Assembly (NCBI RefSeq): GCF_002994745.2
Contig: NC_037092.1
Span: 86,218,398-86,282,397, forward strand
DNA from: Rosa chinensis
Taxonomy: Eukaryota; Streptophyta; Magnoliopsida; Rosales; Rosaceae
Direction of reading: 5' to 3'
Length of the DNA stretch: 64,000 nt
In this document: positions 11,190-23,180 of the stretch, in pieces
Numbering within the stretch: position 1 is the stretch's first letter
Layout of the letters: each line of letters opens with the position of its first letter
Made by a program: the position numbers and the translations under genes
The notes under the pieces: model-generated
What the model was told of the DNA's origin: nothing
Databases searched by the model: none
The model's input: only the letters and a program-made list of their open reading frames with translations

Positions 11190-12670
11190 AACGTCAAAAC
11201 TTATTTATGAGAATATAAATCTCTACGAAAATTACACTAGTGTACAGGAGACGTGGGATAGAAACTCCATCATGATTGATAATGTATTTGCACATTTTAT
11301 AGCACATGAGTTTGTTGAGTCCAATGATATCGAACTACGCTCTGTTGATAAATGAATATCAACATAGAATTGGTCTAAATGGAAAGATGCGATCCAGGTT
11401 AAGTTGGATTCTCTAATGAATATGAAGGTTTTTAGGGCCAGTGATGCCAACATCTTTTAACATAAAACCTATTGATTAATGGGTCTTCATTAGAAAGCGT
11501 GATGAGAAAAACAGATAGTAATCTTGCCTTTAGGCCCAAGCCTTCTCACAAGATGCCCTGGAATCGATTACGAGGAGGCATATTTTCTCGTAATAGATGT
11601 CATTGCACTCCACTACCCTATCAGTTTGGTAGTTTCCACATAACTAAATATATAGCTTACGAATGTGATCACTATGTATCTCTATGGGGATCTAAATATG
11701 GAATATACATGAAGTTTCCTAGCGGACTTCATTTACCTAAGTCAAGTGGCTCTAGACCACGGAGCGCGTTTGCAATGAGGTTGAAATGCTCACTATAGTG
11801 ACTGCTTGATTGGAAAGGGATATTCCCCCCGTATTTCCATAACAAGTTTCAGATTCTGTCGCGGTTTATGTTGGTAACATGATCTTCATTAGAAGCCCTT
11901 ACAGAGTTAAGGGAAACCGCTGAAATCTTGAAAACTGAGTTTGAGATGAAAGGTCTTGGAAGAACACGATTATGTCTCGGTTTGGAACTTGAGCATTGTG
12001 TTGATGGATGCTTAGGCATTTTGACAAGGTCAAGCCTTCAAGCAAGCCCACTGTCATCTGTAGTTTTGATCCTAAAAAAGATCCTCTTCGTCTGAAGAAT
12101 GATGACGAAGATATGCTAGAGGCAGAATGCCCTACTTAAGTACAATAGGCGCATTATTAATTGTACTTAACTCAATGCACAAGATCAAACATCTCATTCA
12201 GTGTGAACTTGTTAGTTAGATATACCTCTGCGCCAACGCAACTTGAGATGTACGATTGATATGGGCTTGTTCTATCCCTACAGAAAGATGATGGATTTAG
12301 ACTCATCACACACCAGGAACTCCACCAACATTGGCCTGCGTTCTCTATCCCCATCCCAGAACGACATTAGTGTTTTGGAAGGTTTTGCTGATATTGGATA
12401 CCTCTCTAACCCACACAAAGTTCATTCCCAAATTGGTTATGTATTCACCATGGGTAAGACCACGATATCTTGGAGGTTTATAGAACATACCCTAGTCATT
12501 ACTTCTTCAAACCATGCAGAGATTATTGCTCTTCACAAAGTGGTTCGTGAATATATATGGATTAGATTCATAGTTACTCAGATTCTATGCTCGTAATCCT
12601 CTATATAAAGAGACCCTATTAACAATGAAAGATACATCTTATTCCCTCCCAATTTCTGATTTCCTAAAAT
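11190..12670 (+). mobile_element. Copia retrotransposon fragment, copy 2
   Basis: This plus-strand copy of the same Copia family runs from the RT N-terminal region (11240-11460), through the LRHFDKVKPSS-type block at about 12003, the RNase H part (12243-12596), and into the end of a 3' LTR (about 12598-12668, with ctatataaagag). It carries deletions and stops throughout. No 5' half, gag or integrase is present, and the distal edge of the LTR runs into the ATATCG-rich element at 12704. Confidence 0.8.
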
Positions 12671-13829
12671 AGTTTGAGATTTCTCATACTTGATTACACA
12701 CAAGCAAGGACTAAAATATCGAATATCGAAGAAATATCGATAGTCCAAAAAATAGAACTTTTGATGGAAATATCGAGGAAATTTCTATCTAAGTAAATTT
12801 TCGAAAAAAGTGATGGAAATTTAGAAAGTAACATGGAAATCATTAATGAATTTTCATGAAATGTTTACATGATCAGTTACCTATAATATTTAAAAAAAAA
12901 GTGTTTGATGAACTTAATTGTATAATGATTGTAGTAATTTGGAAGATAATAAGATACACTGACATGACAAAGATATGAAATTCTACATGAGAATTCTCAA
13001 AAATGATTTAAATAGGAGATTAGGAGAGTTAATTATTAATTATAATAATATTTTACAATTAAATACATATGTTAAAAAAAAAAATCAGTTTTCAAATAAA
13101 CAAAAAAAGAAGTAGAAAATGGTCTATTAAAATACATAGAAAAGTTTTTTTTTTAATAGAGCCAAATGTTTACTAGTTAGCAAATTAGATAATTAGAAGA
13201 TTTATAAGCATGGAGGGAAAAGACACAAAGAGCAATACATGACCCTATCAATTTTTAAAGTTTTCTTCTTTAGATGTTATTAGTTTAGTCGGATTGGATA
13301 AGAACAAGGGTTTTCATGAGCCACATATCGCGAGAGGTGGTGATAATCTCGGAATTTCGCGAAATTTTGAATATTTTTTGAAATATTGCTAAATTTTGAA
13401 AATTTCTCCCGTATTCTTTTGGTAAGTCAAAGATATATTGAGATTTAAAAAAAGGGGAAATGCTCATTTACCCAATTTTAGCTTAAAATTTGCCCACTTG
13501 CTCCACTAACAGTTTTTTAACTCCATTTACCCAAAACACTCTGAGGGATTATTTCCCCTTTACCCAATTAATTCTTTTTATTTATTTTTGGGACTTTTTT
13601 GCCCTCTCCTTCTTTCTCACTTAGAGAGAGAAGTCATTGGAGACCTTGCCAGACTCCGGTGAACAGTGGCCGGCCACCGACTCAGGTGACGGACTCCGGT
13701 GACCGGTGACGGAATCCGACCACTGTTCACCAAAATCCGGCGACTATTGAAAGGAATCCGGTGACTTTTGTCCGGAATTCCGAATCCGGCTATCGGACCG
13801 GTACCTGGATTCCGGCGGCTGATTTTATT

Positions 13830-14110
13830 GCCCCCTAATAATATCCAGTAATCATATTATTGCCCCCCAATAATCATATTATTGCCCCCCCAGTAAACAT
13901 ATTATTTCCCCCAATAACAAGTTTATTAGGGATCAATAATGAATAAAAAATGAAGATGTTTATAATTTTGAAAGTTTTAGTAGGGTTATCCGAATAAATA
14001 ATCTTATTATTGCCCCCCAGTAATCTTATTATTGCCCCAATAAACATTTTATTGCCCCCCAATAATCTGTTTACTGCCTCCCAATAATCTTATTATTATC
14101 TTCCAAATAA
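13830..14110. repeat. Degenerate array of ttattgccccccaataatc
   Basis: About ten imperfect copies of a 17-22 bp unit (attattgccccccagtaatcat and variants), with part of the block interrupted by unrelated AT-rich sequence at 13920-14005. The same motif array occurs in the sister element at 22347-22570, so it belongs to the transposon family and not to the cargo. Confidence 0.8.
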
Positions 14111-14460
14111 CCATTTCCAAGTGCCTGATCAAGTAGATAAATCCCTTATGTTAAGAGAAACCTCGATATGGTGGCCTACCCACCGGGCTCGGAGCCACCA
14201 ACACATCAACACCAATCCCAGAGTAGCCAGTCAAAACAATCCATGCCATCACCTTGAGACGCGCAACACCAGAAGGCATGACCACCTCGAACGCCAGCCG
14301 CCAGAGAAGAAACCATAACAGTAGTGCCACGCAGCCATTCACCAATCTGAGAGAAGCAGAATGCGTGGCCTCCATACTTGACCGCGCCAAAGGAGGCAGC
14401 GGTCCGAATGACCGGCTGGCTCCGACAGCGTCGCGGCACCGAGATGGTTGCTCCGATTGC

Positions 14461-14796
14461 TGTACTGCTCCGCCAATCGGATTTGACAGAGACAGAGTTT
14501 CAATCAGATTCCGAAGGCCTCGACTTCACCACCATTAGAGAAGTGAAGGAGGTTTGGTTTTCATGACCGGAGACGACGGCGACGCGGATCATCACCGGGC
14601 ATCGAGGCGACGAGGATCATCACCAGGCTGTACTGCTCCGCCAATCGGATCTGACAGAGACAGAGTTTCAGTCGGATTCCGAAGGCCTCGACATCGCCAC
14701 CATCAAAGAAGTGAAGGAGGTTTGGTTTTCATGACCGGAGACGACGGCGACACGGATCATCACTGGGCATCGAGGTGACGAGGATCATCACTAGGC
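14461..14796 (+). repeat. 168-bp tandem duplication in GC-rich cargo
   Basis: Two adjacent copies, 14461-14628 and 14629-14796, both begin tgtactgctccgccaatcgga and end aggatcatcac(c/t)aggc. They differ at only a few positions, so the duplication is recent relative to the element. It keeps an open frame because 168 is a multiple of three, but I do not recognise a protein. Confidence 0.9.
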
Positions 14797-14820
14797 ATCG
14801 AGGTTCTGGGCTGTGAGCGT

Positions 14821-14855
14821 GAGGGAGGGAGGGAGGGAGCGAGAGAGAGAGAGAT
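14821..14855. repeat. GA-rich microsatellite
   Basis: A gaggga and gaga run near the right end of the nested long-TIR element. Confidence 0.85.
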
Positions 14856-15037
14856 TAATGTAAATTATTAATTAAAATGAGGGTAATACTGTCAAACACT
14901 GTTAGATCGGGTAAATGGGGTTAAATAACTCTTGGTGGAGTAAGTGGGCAATTTTCTGTCTAAAATTGGGTAAGTGGTCAACAGAAATATCGGGAAAATT
15001 TCGAGAATATTATCAATTTTTCAGTCCTTGCACACAA

Positions 15038-15923
15038 GGACTAAAATATCCTCAATATCCTCAATTCGTTTTTCACAAGTACCGATATTAATTTTCACAT
15101 CTTTTCAATATTTTAGTTTGAGTCTATTTTATACAATTTTTGTGTAAAATTTTGGCAAAATTTTCCATTGATATTCGATATTTTCTCAATATTTCTATCA
15201 AAATATATTTTTTTCGAACTATCAATATTTCCATGACTTTCGATATTTTATCATTAATTACATAGACTTTCAACCCCTTGGTTGCCGATTACCACATCTA
15301 ACTACCCAAAAATTTAAGTTCTAAACAATCGAAAGCCAAAATCAAAATTTTTGAGCTTGGTTGAATAGAACCTATAAACATTCGCGTCTTCAATATAGCC
15401 TTTCACCAATAGCATCTATGACATTGCTTGCTTTTAAGGTCAAAATTTACTGCAAGTCGTAAACTGGATCCAGAGCTCAACCTACTTAATGCTAACCTAG
15501 AACCGTTGTTGCTGTACTTAAAAATAGACCTGCAAATTGGATCCAGAGCAATTCTTTGGTCTTAGCGAGTATCAGTGTTTTACTGGGATAACCAAATGAG
15601 ATCTGCACTTGTATAGTTATCGATCATATTATCCAACATCTTAAGCTTAAACGAATGCTAATAAATCTGGACTCTCTTATTTCTCTTATATCTAGAGATT
15701 GTGAACGATCGAAGGTTAGAGTAGGCTAAGGTTGTTTGTTGGGAAGAGATAAGTCTTGTAGTCTTTTCCAACTCGAGAGATTGAAGTTCATTTGGCCTTG
15801 ATTGCATTTGTTAATAATTAAGTAGATCAAATGGATGCGAATGAGATGGCTTCAACTACAGAAAACTCTATGTAAAGTGATTACAACATTGAATCATGTC
15901 AGATAAGGTAATCGATAACCAGG
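15038..15923. other. Intergenic DNA with a second ATATCG-type fragment
   Basis: 15038-15260 carries atatcc, atatttc and tcgatatt words like the element before it. The remainder to 15923 shows no exon or repeat that I can support. Confidence 0.5.
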
Positions 15924-16041
15924 CTATGATGCACTGACACGGGTACGGGGTACGGGGTGCGATACAATACGATACGTGGATAAGTTTTTTTTCAAAAAAA
16001 CAGGATACGATACGTTTTGGACATATTTATAAAATAATATG

Positions 16042-16044
<3 letters not shown>

Positions 16045-16073
<29 letters not shown>
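16045..16073. repeat. (AT)n microsatellite
   Basis: An uninterrupted at-dinucleotide run near the left end of the hAT element. Confidence 0.95.
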
Positions 16074-16075
<2 letters not shown>

Positions 16076-16266
16076 TTAATAAATATATTTGATTAATATT
16101 ACATATAAAATGATGGAATTGCAATGAAACAAGTAATTGAAAGACATAATATTCAAACAATCAAACAAAACATAAGTCAAAGGATCAAATTACTTAACAA
16201 ATAGTTCAAGCAACATAAATTAAAACTAAGTTCAAGCACAAACAAGCTTCCAAAACTTGCACAACT

Positions 16267-16884
16267 TTAATCAACTTCATCCTCATCATCAAAGATTACA
16301 CCCTCCAATTCCGGTTCATCAAGAGAGAGGTTGGCAACCTCAAGAATGCCTCCATTAACCGTATCCATTGAGTCAAAATCATCCCCTCCAATATCCCACA
16401 TCTCTCCACTTTTGTATTGTGGAGTTCTCCTTGATAAAAGCCAAAGATTATTACGCACAAACACCAAATCTTCGGCTCTTTGTGGTGTAATCCTATTCCT
16501 CCTCAAAGAGTGAATAAACTTGTAGGTGCTCCAATTTCTTTCACAACATGAGGAGGAACAAGGTTGTCCTAGTAGCTTTAAAGCTAACCTTTGGAGATTT
16601 GGTGTACTAGATCCATGGACAACCCACCATTTCATTGGTGGCATCTTACCTCTATCATTGATAGAATCACTACTTGCAAATTCATCCAAGCATGCCGAAA
16701 AAGAGGCAAACTCCTCATTCACACTTCGTCTTTCCTCTTCATTAGCATAGTATTTCTTAAGACATTCTTTTCTTTCCTTAGAAATCTCACTATCTTGATG
16801 TGGAGGAAGACGATTAGGAGCTCCATGAAGATATTCCATGCTATAATATCTACAAGGTCCATATATATAACAAAAAATTAACAA
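16267..16884 (-). pseudogene. hAT transposase C-terminal fragment (dimerisation domain)
   Basis: The frame contains MKWWVVHGSSTPNLQRLALK and then CCERNWSTYKFIHSLRRNRI, followed by AEDLVFVRNNLWLL. This is the hAT C-terminal dimerisation signature (the W..HG...P.L..LA..LL and S.CERNWS blocks). It ends in an acidic tail with a stop at 16267. In full-length hAT proteins this follows a catalytic domain of several hundred residues, which is absent here: only about 115 bp separate this frame from the BED part. It may be transcribed but cannot encode an active transposase alone. Confidence 0.85.
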
Positions 16885-16998
16885 TTTGTAGTTGGAAGTA
16901 AAAATCTAAACTCAATCTCAAATAAATAGTTCAAATTTACCTTGGATTCAATGAATGTGCCATGCAACGAAGAAGTGAGGAACTCTTGGTCCATCTTG

Positions 16999-17712
16999 CT
17001 AGCAATATCGTGAGAGCTTAATCGGTTCCAACATCTTCTCAATGTGCATCCTTTCTTTGTGTAGAAGAGTGGTTCTCAAAGCATTATAACCAGGTGGCCG
17101 ATAACCAGGAATTGGACAAGAAGCAGCTCGATTATAAGAACGAATATAGTGTGGATTCTTGACAAGGTTGAATGACAAACCACCGGTATAAAACATTCTT
17201 GCTATTTCACAATCCAATTGTTCTCTAGCATTGTTATTGAACGCCTTTTCAAGCGGTCCACTTACTCCCTTCCTCTTCTTTGGAACCTCCACTACTTCAT
17301 CCATTAAATCTAGCCCATATGTACTTCCACTTGAAGAACCTTCAATGCTTGATGAAGGGAGAGGAACTAGTCTAGGTTGTCCTCTCTTTTTACCGGCCTC
17401 ATAAGCTTCTACCAAGCCTTCAACCTCTCTTTTCTTCTCATCCGGGATTGACCTACATATTCTAATCCCTTTGCCACTAATCTTGAGAAGATGCAACCTC
17501 ACTCTATAATGTGATCCATTGAAAGTACCATTGCAAAAATGACACTTGAATGTACAATTGCCTCCTTCACCTTTCTTAGGTTGAACAAGGACCGTAACAC
17601 ATTTCCACAAAGAAGAACCCTTATTATTATCTCCCACACCTCCACTGGGTTCACCCTCATTAGTAGATGAATCTGTTGTTGTTGCTATTGCTGTTGCATT
17701 TGCATCGCTCAT
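16999..17712 (-). pseudogene. hAT transposase N-terminal fragment (BED zinc finger)
   Basis: The frame starts MSDANATAIATTTD, a low-complexity acidic start. A BED-type finger follows with CTFKCHFC and SHYRVRLHLLKISGKGI, where the two Cys and two His are in the usual order. A basic, Pro-rich linker comes next, then the NPHYIRSYNRAASCPIPGYR block known from the start of the DUF659-type region in plant hAT proteins. The frame stops at 16999. Role by family: DNA binding at transposon ends. Confidence 0.8.
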
Positions 17713-17739
17713 CTTCCTAAACAGGTAAGAATAACAATA

Positions 17740-18005
17740 AAAATGATAAATAGATGGTTGCTGCCAAGACTTAATTAAACATTCATGTAATAGAATTATA
17801 AATAGATGGTTGCTGCCAACTTGCCAAGACTTAACTTAATTTATCATTCATGTAATTGAATTATAAATAGATGGTTGCTACCAACTTGCCAAGACTTAAT
17901 TCACCATTCGTGTATTCCATTAATAACAAACCATACTCCAAGATGTGATATAAGGATAATTATTCATACTCCAAGATGTGATATAAGGATAATTCATACT
18001 CCAAA
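17740..18005. repeat. Short tandem repeats upstream of the hAT transposase
   Basis: About three copies of a 60-65 bp unit (aaatagatggttgctgccaa...cattcatgtaat) are followed by copies of a 35-bp unit (catactccaagatgtgatataaggataatt). They occupy the 5' region of the transposase, where subterminal binding repeats might be expected. Confidence 0.8.
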
Positions 18006-18693
18006 ACGTAATTGATTCCAAACCTACTGGCCTACTCACTATAATTGATATAAGATGATCCAAAAATATGAACATACCTTTAATAATAGCCCACAGAAGT
18101 GACAGAACAACCTTCAACTCTTCAAGCTTCAACCCTTCAACCCACACTCCCACAGAGCTTCAACCTTCAAGGCTTTCAATTCAGAACATACCCATCCTCA
18201 TCGTTTGTTCTATGACAAAGCCGCGAGGCACGAAGAAGCAACGAACAGAGATGTGAAGATAGTCTTCAAAGAACTCGACCTTCAAGCCTTCAACCCACAG
18301 ATATTAAAGCTTCAAGCTTTCGAACTGAACATACCCACTAGCTTCAAGCTTTCGATCTGAACATACCCACTAGCTGCGAAGTGCGAACTCGGGAAGAAGC
18401 AACGAACAGAGAGGGACGCTGCGAAGAAGCAACACACAGAGAGTCAGAGATGCGAAGAGAGAACTGAATCTGATCGAAGCTCAGTGCGGCTTCGTGTGTA
18501 TCAGGTTTAAATTGATAGGAAATTATCCAAAATACCCCAAAACGTATCCAAAATTATGTCAAACCGTATCCAAGACATATCAACAAAGTCAACTGATGCT
18601 ACATAGTCAATGATACGTTTTAAAGGTCTTAGATACGTACCCAGTGTGTATCGTACCTGTATCCATATCCGATACGGATACGATACACCATAG

Positions 18694-21600
18694 TCAGATT
18701 TTTGAAGTATCCATGCTTCATAGCAACCAAGGAGTTGAACATCAGTGCTACTCTCATGAGGCTTACCTGTATTTTGAAACCTACCCAGCTAAGTCGGCCA
18801 TTTTTCTTAAAGCATCTCTCCACTGCTTGACCTTCTCCGATTCGAATCTGTAACATCCCGTATCTTCATTTACCCGTTTACTAGTCATTTGGACGGTAAA
18901 CGACAACTACTTTCACTTTTTACCCTAATTCAGTATTTTAGTAGCCCTAAAAGTTGACTTTTTGATTGGGCCAAAATTTGAGAAAACTTTCTTCATGAAA
19001 ATTGTAGAGGACGTTAAACCGAGCGCGTGCATATGTGGTACGCTAAAATCGGAGTTCGTATGCGAAAGTTATAAGCGAAAGATTAAAGTTACTGTTCATG
19101 GTTACTGTTCACGGTAACTTTCTATAAATAGTTGAGTTACTGTGGTAGATTTCCATTTTCGGAAATCTACCAAATTTTCTCTCTCTTCTTCCCCGACTTT
19201 CCTTCCCCTTCTGCTCGTTTTCTTCCATCGGCGAATTCTTCCGTTTCCGGCCACCCCACGACGGAATCCGAGCACCGGCAGGCTCGCCTCCTCCTCCTTG
19301 TCATGCCTGGGGTGGTGTTTTGCGGTGGCTCGGCCAGAGGAGCTCGAAATTGAGCTGCGAAGTTTACTGTAGCCGAACGGAGGTTTCGTCGATTTCCGGC
19401 AATTCTGGCCACCAAACCACTGTCGAAGGCGCGGTTTTTGCCAAGGATCGTTTTGCCCCTAGCCTTGAGCCACGATTTGCAGTGTAGAAGGAGAATCAAG
19501 GAGAACCCGATTCTAGGGTTCTTGGGTTTTCTGGGCTTGTGTTCAACGGCCAAATTGGAGCTCTTCGAGGTAAAATTGGAAAATGTTGTGAACATGAAAA
19601 ATGTTGGGTTTGATGAGTAGGTGGCGCTGCCAAAATTTGGTGACCATTGGAGGTGGTGGCCACCGGCGCGTGAGCCCCACGCGCCGCCACTGTGGGTGGC
19701 GCGTGGAGGCGTGTAGGGCAGTGTTTTAATTCCGGTTTTTAGCCCATTAAATCCTATAAATTGTATAGAGCTTGTATGTGAAGTTTGGTAATTTTTGGAG
19801 AAACTTGGAATTAATTATGAATTTTTGAAGTTTAGGGTTTTGATTATCGAATTACGAGAATCCGACCGTCGGATATCTCTCGGTTCTGCCTTGGAACCTT
19901 TAAATTAACGAATTGGTATTAGTGGTATAATTTGGGCTGAATCCGAGGAGAATGGGAGATGTAATTATGAGGAATTGATTTTAGGAATCGTATTAAATTG
20001 TTGAATAATTATTCACGGAATATAATCGTGTACAAGATGACGTACCGAGCTATTGCTCGATGACGGAACTCGAATGCGTGATCGTCGGAATAGTACTGTG
20101 AGTGGACTTTTGTTTTTAAGTAAATGATGCATGCATTTATTTTGAAATTATTGAGTTATTTAATTATCGTTTAATTTATCGAGCATGATATTTTGTCTTG
20201 GATTATAATTTGACATTGATTCTTCATGAGTTTTGGATATGAATTTATTATGCTCGGATTTGGTTTTGCTTCCAATAATGATTTTCAGAGATTGATTACG
20301 ATTTATCTTGGTTATGATTTGCGCATATTAATTTGTTATGCGCGGATTCGAATTTATAATTCATGTTGATTTTTCGACGAATATATTTCCGAGGTGATTT
20401 CCGGAATTGCATATTATATTTTCATTCGTCGATTTGAGATTTTTAAAGGATTTTCGAAATGGGATTTCGATGGAGTTAGTCTGCATATTTATTTATCGAC
20501 TTTCGGTTTTGGCATTGGGAATGCCTTGATGATGATCTTGGAATTGGTTTTTTGTTTCGATTTATGAAGACTATGTTTTATTATTATTTCTCTCCTATTC
20601 ATTTTGAACTTGAGATTATCTTGGCGTGTGGGACATGTCGTTGAAAATTCATTTGCGAGAGTTGGGGGAGCCTTATGTATTTATAGATTTATATGGTTAC
20701 GGATTACCCTTTTGCCATACTTTGGGTGACTATTATCATTGCTAGCATTGATCTTCCGCCTTTGTGGCGAGGTGATGGGATCACTGAAGCCCTCCGCCTT
20801 TGTGGCGCTGGTTACTGTCTCTGTGATAATAATTCTGAAGCCCAGTATCCTATCGCTGCACTTAGTGGCGTAAGGGTATATTACGGGAGTAAAGGGAGTA
20901 CTTTAGCCTGGGAGGCTATCACTCGAGCTTGGGAGGCTCACTTCTATGGCTATCATCTTCCCCTACTCATTGTATTATTGCTGGGCTAGCGGGGTCTAGT
21001 CCGATTTTCACTGTAGCCAGCGAGGTTGGTCTTATTTCTTTTCTTGAGAAACGAGATTTCCGTTTTTCATTATAATTTTCGATTGTTGTGACTAGCGAGG
21101 CTAGTCAGTGTATCGTTTTGAAATTCTTGGTTTTAAAGCTAAATGTGTTTTCTTATTGCTGCATGCATCGGGTTTTTAAAGAAATGAACCTGGGAAAGTA
21201 TGAAATCTTTTTCTTTTTAATTTGTTTATTTTTGTCCACTCACGCTAACGTTTTTTACGTACTTTCCCCTGGACCCTTCGGTTTTCAAATGCCCAGTTTG
21301 CAGGCGAAATTAGATGAAGTCGGGCGTATATGGAGTCGAGGCATAGCCAACAGCATTGCTTCCGCGTACTCATTCTATTTCTGTGTTCTTTGTTACCTAA
21401 TGGAATAGTATTGCTCTGATAACCTGTGAAATTAATCTTGTAATGTGGGTTGAGACTGTTATTTGTGAAATTGGAGTTGTTTGGGGAGCAGGTGGCTCCA
21501 GGAGGATAAGGATGGGTTGTTTTAGAAGTGTAAATTTTCTTTCTACAGGTTTTGGGTAGCTCATTTTAGGAGAAGTTCTGCCAAATTTTTGGAAGAATTT

Positions 21601-22002
21601 CTTCTAAGGTGGACCCCGCATGGCCACTTCAGATTTCAGGGTGAAATCCGGGGCGGGTCCTGTCAGAATCACTCATGCTTGGTGAAAGCATCTTCAAGAC
21701 TCCTCTTTTGATTTCTTACATCACTAGGCTTGACATCATAAAAAAATTAGAAGAATTCTGTGGTCGTCCTCCATGAACTGATAAATCTTTGTAAGTTCAT
21801 CCAAACACCAAGCAGAAGAGGCATAATTTTGGGACAGAGCAACAATTGCCAACCTTGATCCTTCAATTACCTTTAGGAGAGTGGGATAAATCTCATCCCC
21901 TACTTGAAGATCTTGATAACCCATGAATGTTTTAATTCCCCTCCTCTGCAGCCCACAGTATAAATGAGATGTAAAACCCCTCAACTTTGTATTGTCAACC
22001 AT
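18694..22002 (-). pseudogene. Third TIR-domain copy, interrupted by a solo LTR
   Basis: The part at 21671-22002 encodes a TIR (GFTSHLYCGLQRRGIKTFM, then LKVIEGSRLAIVALSQNYAS, then SAWCLDELTKIYQF). The part at 18755-18848 continues it with EKVKQWRDALRKMADLAG and a donor. Between them lies a solo LTR flanked by gaatc. Further damage: one extra T in a T-run at about 21742 shifts the frame after DDHRILLIF, a TGA follows KHE, and TAG replaces the Trp codon after LAG. The first beta strand is missing because the long-TIR element begins at 22011. This is a duplicate of the TIR exon at 9907-10374, and the intron start (gtaagc.tcatga.agtagc) is also shared. Confidence 0.85.
18849..21665 (+). mobile_element. 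Solo LTR, family A copy 1
   Basis: The element is 2817 bp, starts tgtaacatcccg and ends gggtcctgtca, and is flanked by the perfect 5-bp duplication gaatc (18844-18848 and 21666-21670). It has a TATA-like tctataaatag at 19121. It contains no gag or pol, only short unsupported frames. A second copy of the same family is at 36885-39641. The size and TGTAAC start suit a Ty3/Gypsy LTR, but the lineage cannot be named without internal sequence. It arose by insertion into the TIR exon followed by LTR-LTR recombination. Confidence 0.9.
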
Positions 22003-22010
22003 AGATCTTA

Positions 22011-23180
22011 GGGGAAATGATCATTTACCAAATTTTAGCTTAAAAATTGTCCACTTACCCAAAGACTCTAAGAGATTGCCCACTTACCCAAACACTTTAA
22101 GAGATTATTTCCCTAATACCCAATGAAGTATTTTTTTAATTCATTTTCATTTATTTTTGGGACAATTTTGCCCTCTCCTTTTTTGTCACTTAGAAAAATA
22201 AGTCATTGGAGACCTTGCTTGACTCCGTGGAGACTGGTGACCCGACTCCGGCGACCGGTGACCCGAATCCAGCAACCGATGACCGGAATTAGGTAACCGG
22301 TCACTAGAATCCGGCTACCAGACTGGTGACCGGATTCCTGCGTCTGAATTTATTGCCCTCTAATAATACCCAGTAACCATATTATTGCCCCCCAGTAACC
22401 ATATTACTGCCCCCCAATACTCATATTATTGCCTCCCAATAATCATATTATTGCCCTCCAGTGAATTGCATAAACTCCCAAAGCCAAAATGAATACACTA
22501 CATGCACAATTGATCAATTTATATGCATATTATTGCCCCCCAATACTCATATTATTACCTCCCAATACTCATACTACTTTTATACGTTATAGAGCCAATA
22601 GCCAAGAAAAAAACTTTAGTTTTCTAGTTTCTTTCCGTCAGAAAAAAAAAAAAAAAAAAAAAAAACCCTAAGAAGGAAAAATATTTCTTCTTTTTTGCCG
22701 CCGGCCTCACCGCACCCAGCCAAGAGAAATTGATCTCTGCGCTGCCCTTGAGACCCGATCTCGACCTCAACGACGACTCCTCTGCACTGTTGCCGCACCC
22801 AGATCGGATTCATCAGCCCCCCATCGTCGCAGCACCCAGATCGGCGACGACGTAGCAGCCTACCCGCCACCTCCCAGCCCTCGGCCCCTGGTGCCTAGCG
22901 TGCTCTGCCCAGCGCCTCTGCACACATCGCCACCGAACACCAGTGCTCCTCCAGATATCGATCTACCCAGCTACTCATCCTGCAGCACCAATCCCAGCAT
23001 CGACAGCAAATCCTAGTGAGAGAGATCGGTCAGCAGCTGCAGAAAGAGTGAACCTGTAATTTTTTTAATTAATTGAATGTTGAAATTGTCATTTAACACT
23101 GAATTTGATAAATGAGGTTAAAAAACTCTTAGTAGAGTAAGCAGACAATTTTGAAGCTGAAATTGGGTAAGTGGTCACGG
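22011..23180. mobile_element. Long-TIR element (MULE-like), copy 2
   Basis: The ends match those at 13454-14985: ggggaaatgatcatttacc...ttttagcttaaaa at left and aaattgggtaagtggtcac at right. It also has the ttattgccccccaat array (22347-22570). The GC-rich cargo (about 22690-23010) is not related to that of copy 1. A 23-base A run (22640-22664) precedes the cargo. It truncates the 5' side of the third TIR copy. No clean TSD was seen. Confidence 0.6.
22347..22570. repeat. ttattgccccccaat array, second copy
   Basis: Imperfect copies of (c)atattattgccccccaata, matching the array at 13830-14110. Confidence 0.75.

Larger units (their letters stand above)
13454..14985. mobile_element. Long-TIR element (MULE-like), copy 1, nested
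   Basis: The left end has atttacccaattttagcttaaaa followed by gcccacttgctccac. The right end is its inverted complement (gtggagtaagtgggcaatttt...aaattgggtaagtgg), so the inverted repeats are about 70 bp. Such long TIRs are typical of Mutator-like elements. I did not find a clean 9-bp TSD. Inside are a ttattgccccccaat array (about 13830-14110) and a GC-rich cargo (14121-14800) with open frames but no recognised domain. The same ends recur at 22011-23180 around a different cargo. The exact ends are uncertain by a few bases. Confidence 0.65.
12704..15031. mobile_element. ATATCG-rich terminal-inverted-repeat element with TSD
   Basis: The left end reads gcaaggactaaaatatcg and the right end reads cagtccttgc, an inverted repeat of at least 9-10 bp. 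The direct repeat acacaa flanks both sides (12698-12703 and 15032-15037). The body is rich in atatcg, aaatttcga and similar words. It has no coding capacity. It is split by the long-TIR element 13454-14985. A second, partial element of the same type starts directly after the right TSD (15038, ggactaaaatatcc). Confidence 0.65.
15924..18693 (-). mobile_element. hAT transposon with internal deletion
   Basis: A BED zinc-finger part (16999-17712) and a hAT C-terminal dimerisation part (16267-16884) lie in order on the minus strand. The catalytic middle of the transposase is missing. The ends contain clusters of gatacgatac and ctatg(a/g)tg words in opposite orientation (left at 15924, right ending 18693), which probably represent terminal and subterminal repeats. 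I did not see a matching 8-bp target duplication, so the ends are provisional. The element sits in the intron after the third TIR copy. Confidence 0.7.

Noticed and set aside
14121..14800. A GC-rich gene at 14.1-14.8 kb
   Set aside because: Overlapping frames on both strands, no domain, internal tandem duplication, and location inside a transposon; better treated as cargo.
19132..21408. Frames inside the solo LTR at 18849-21665
   Set aside because: They lie within an LTR defined by perfect TSDs, have low-complexity composition and no domain.
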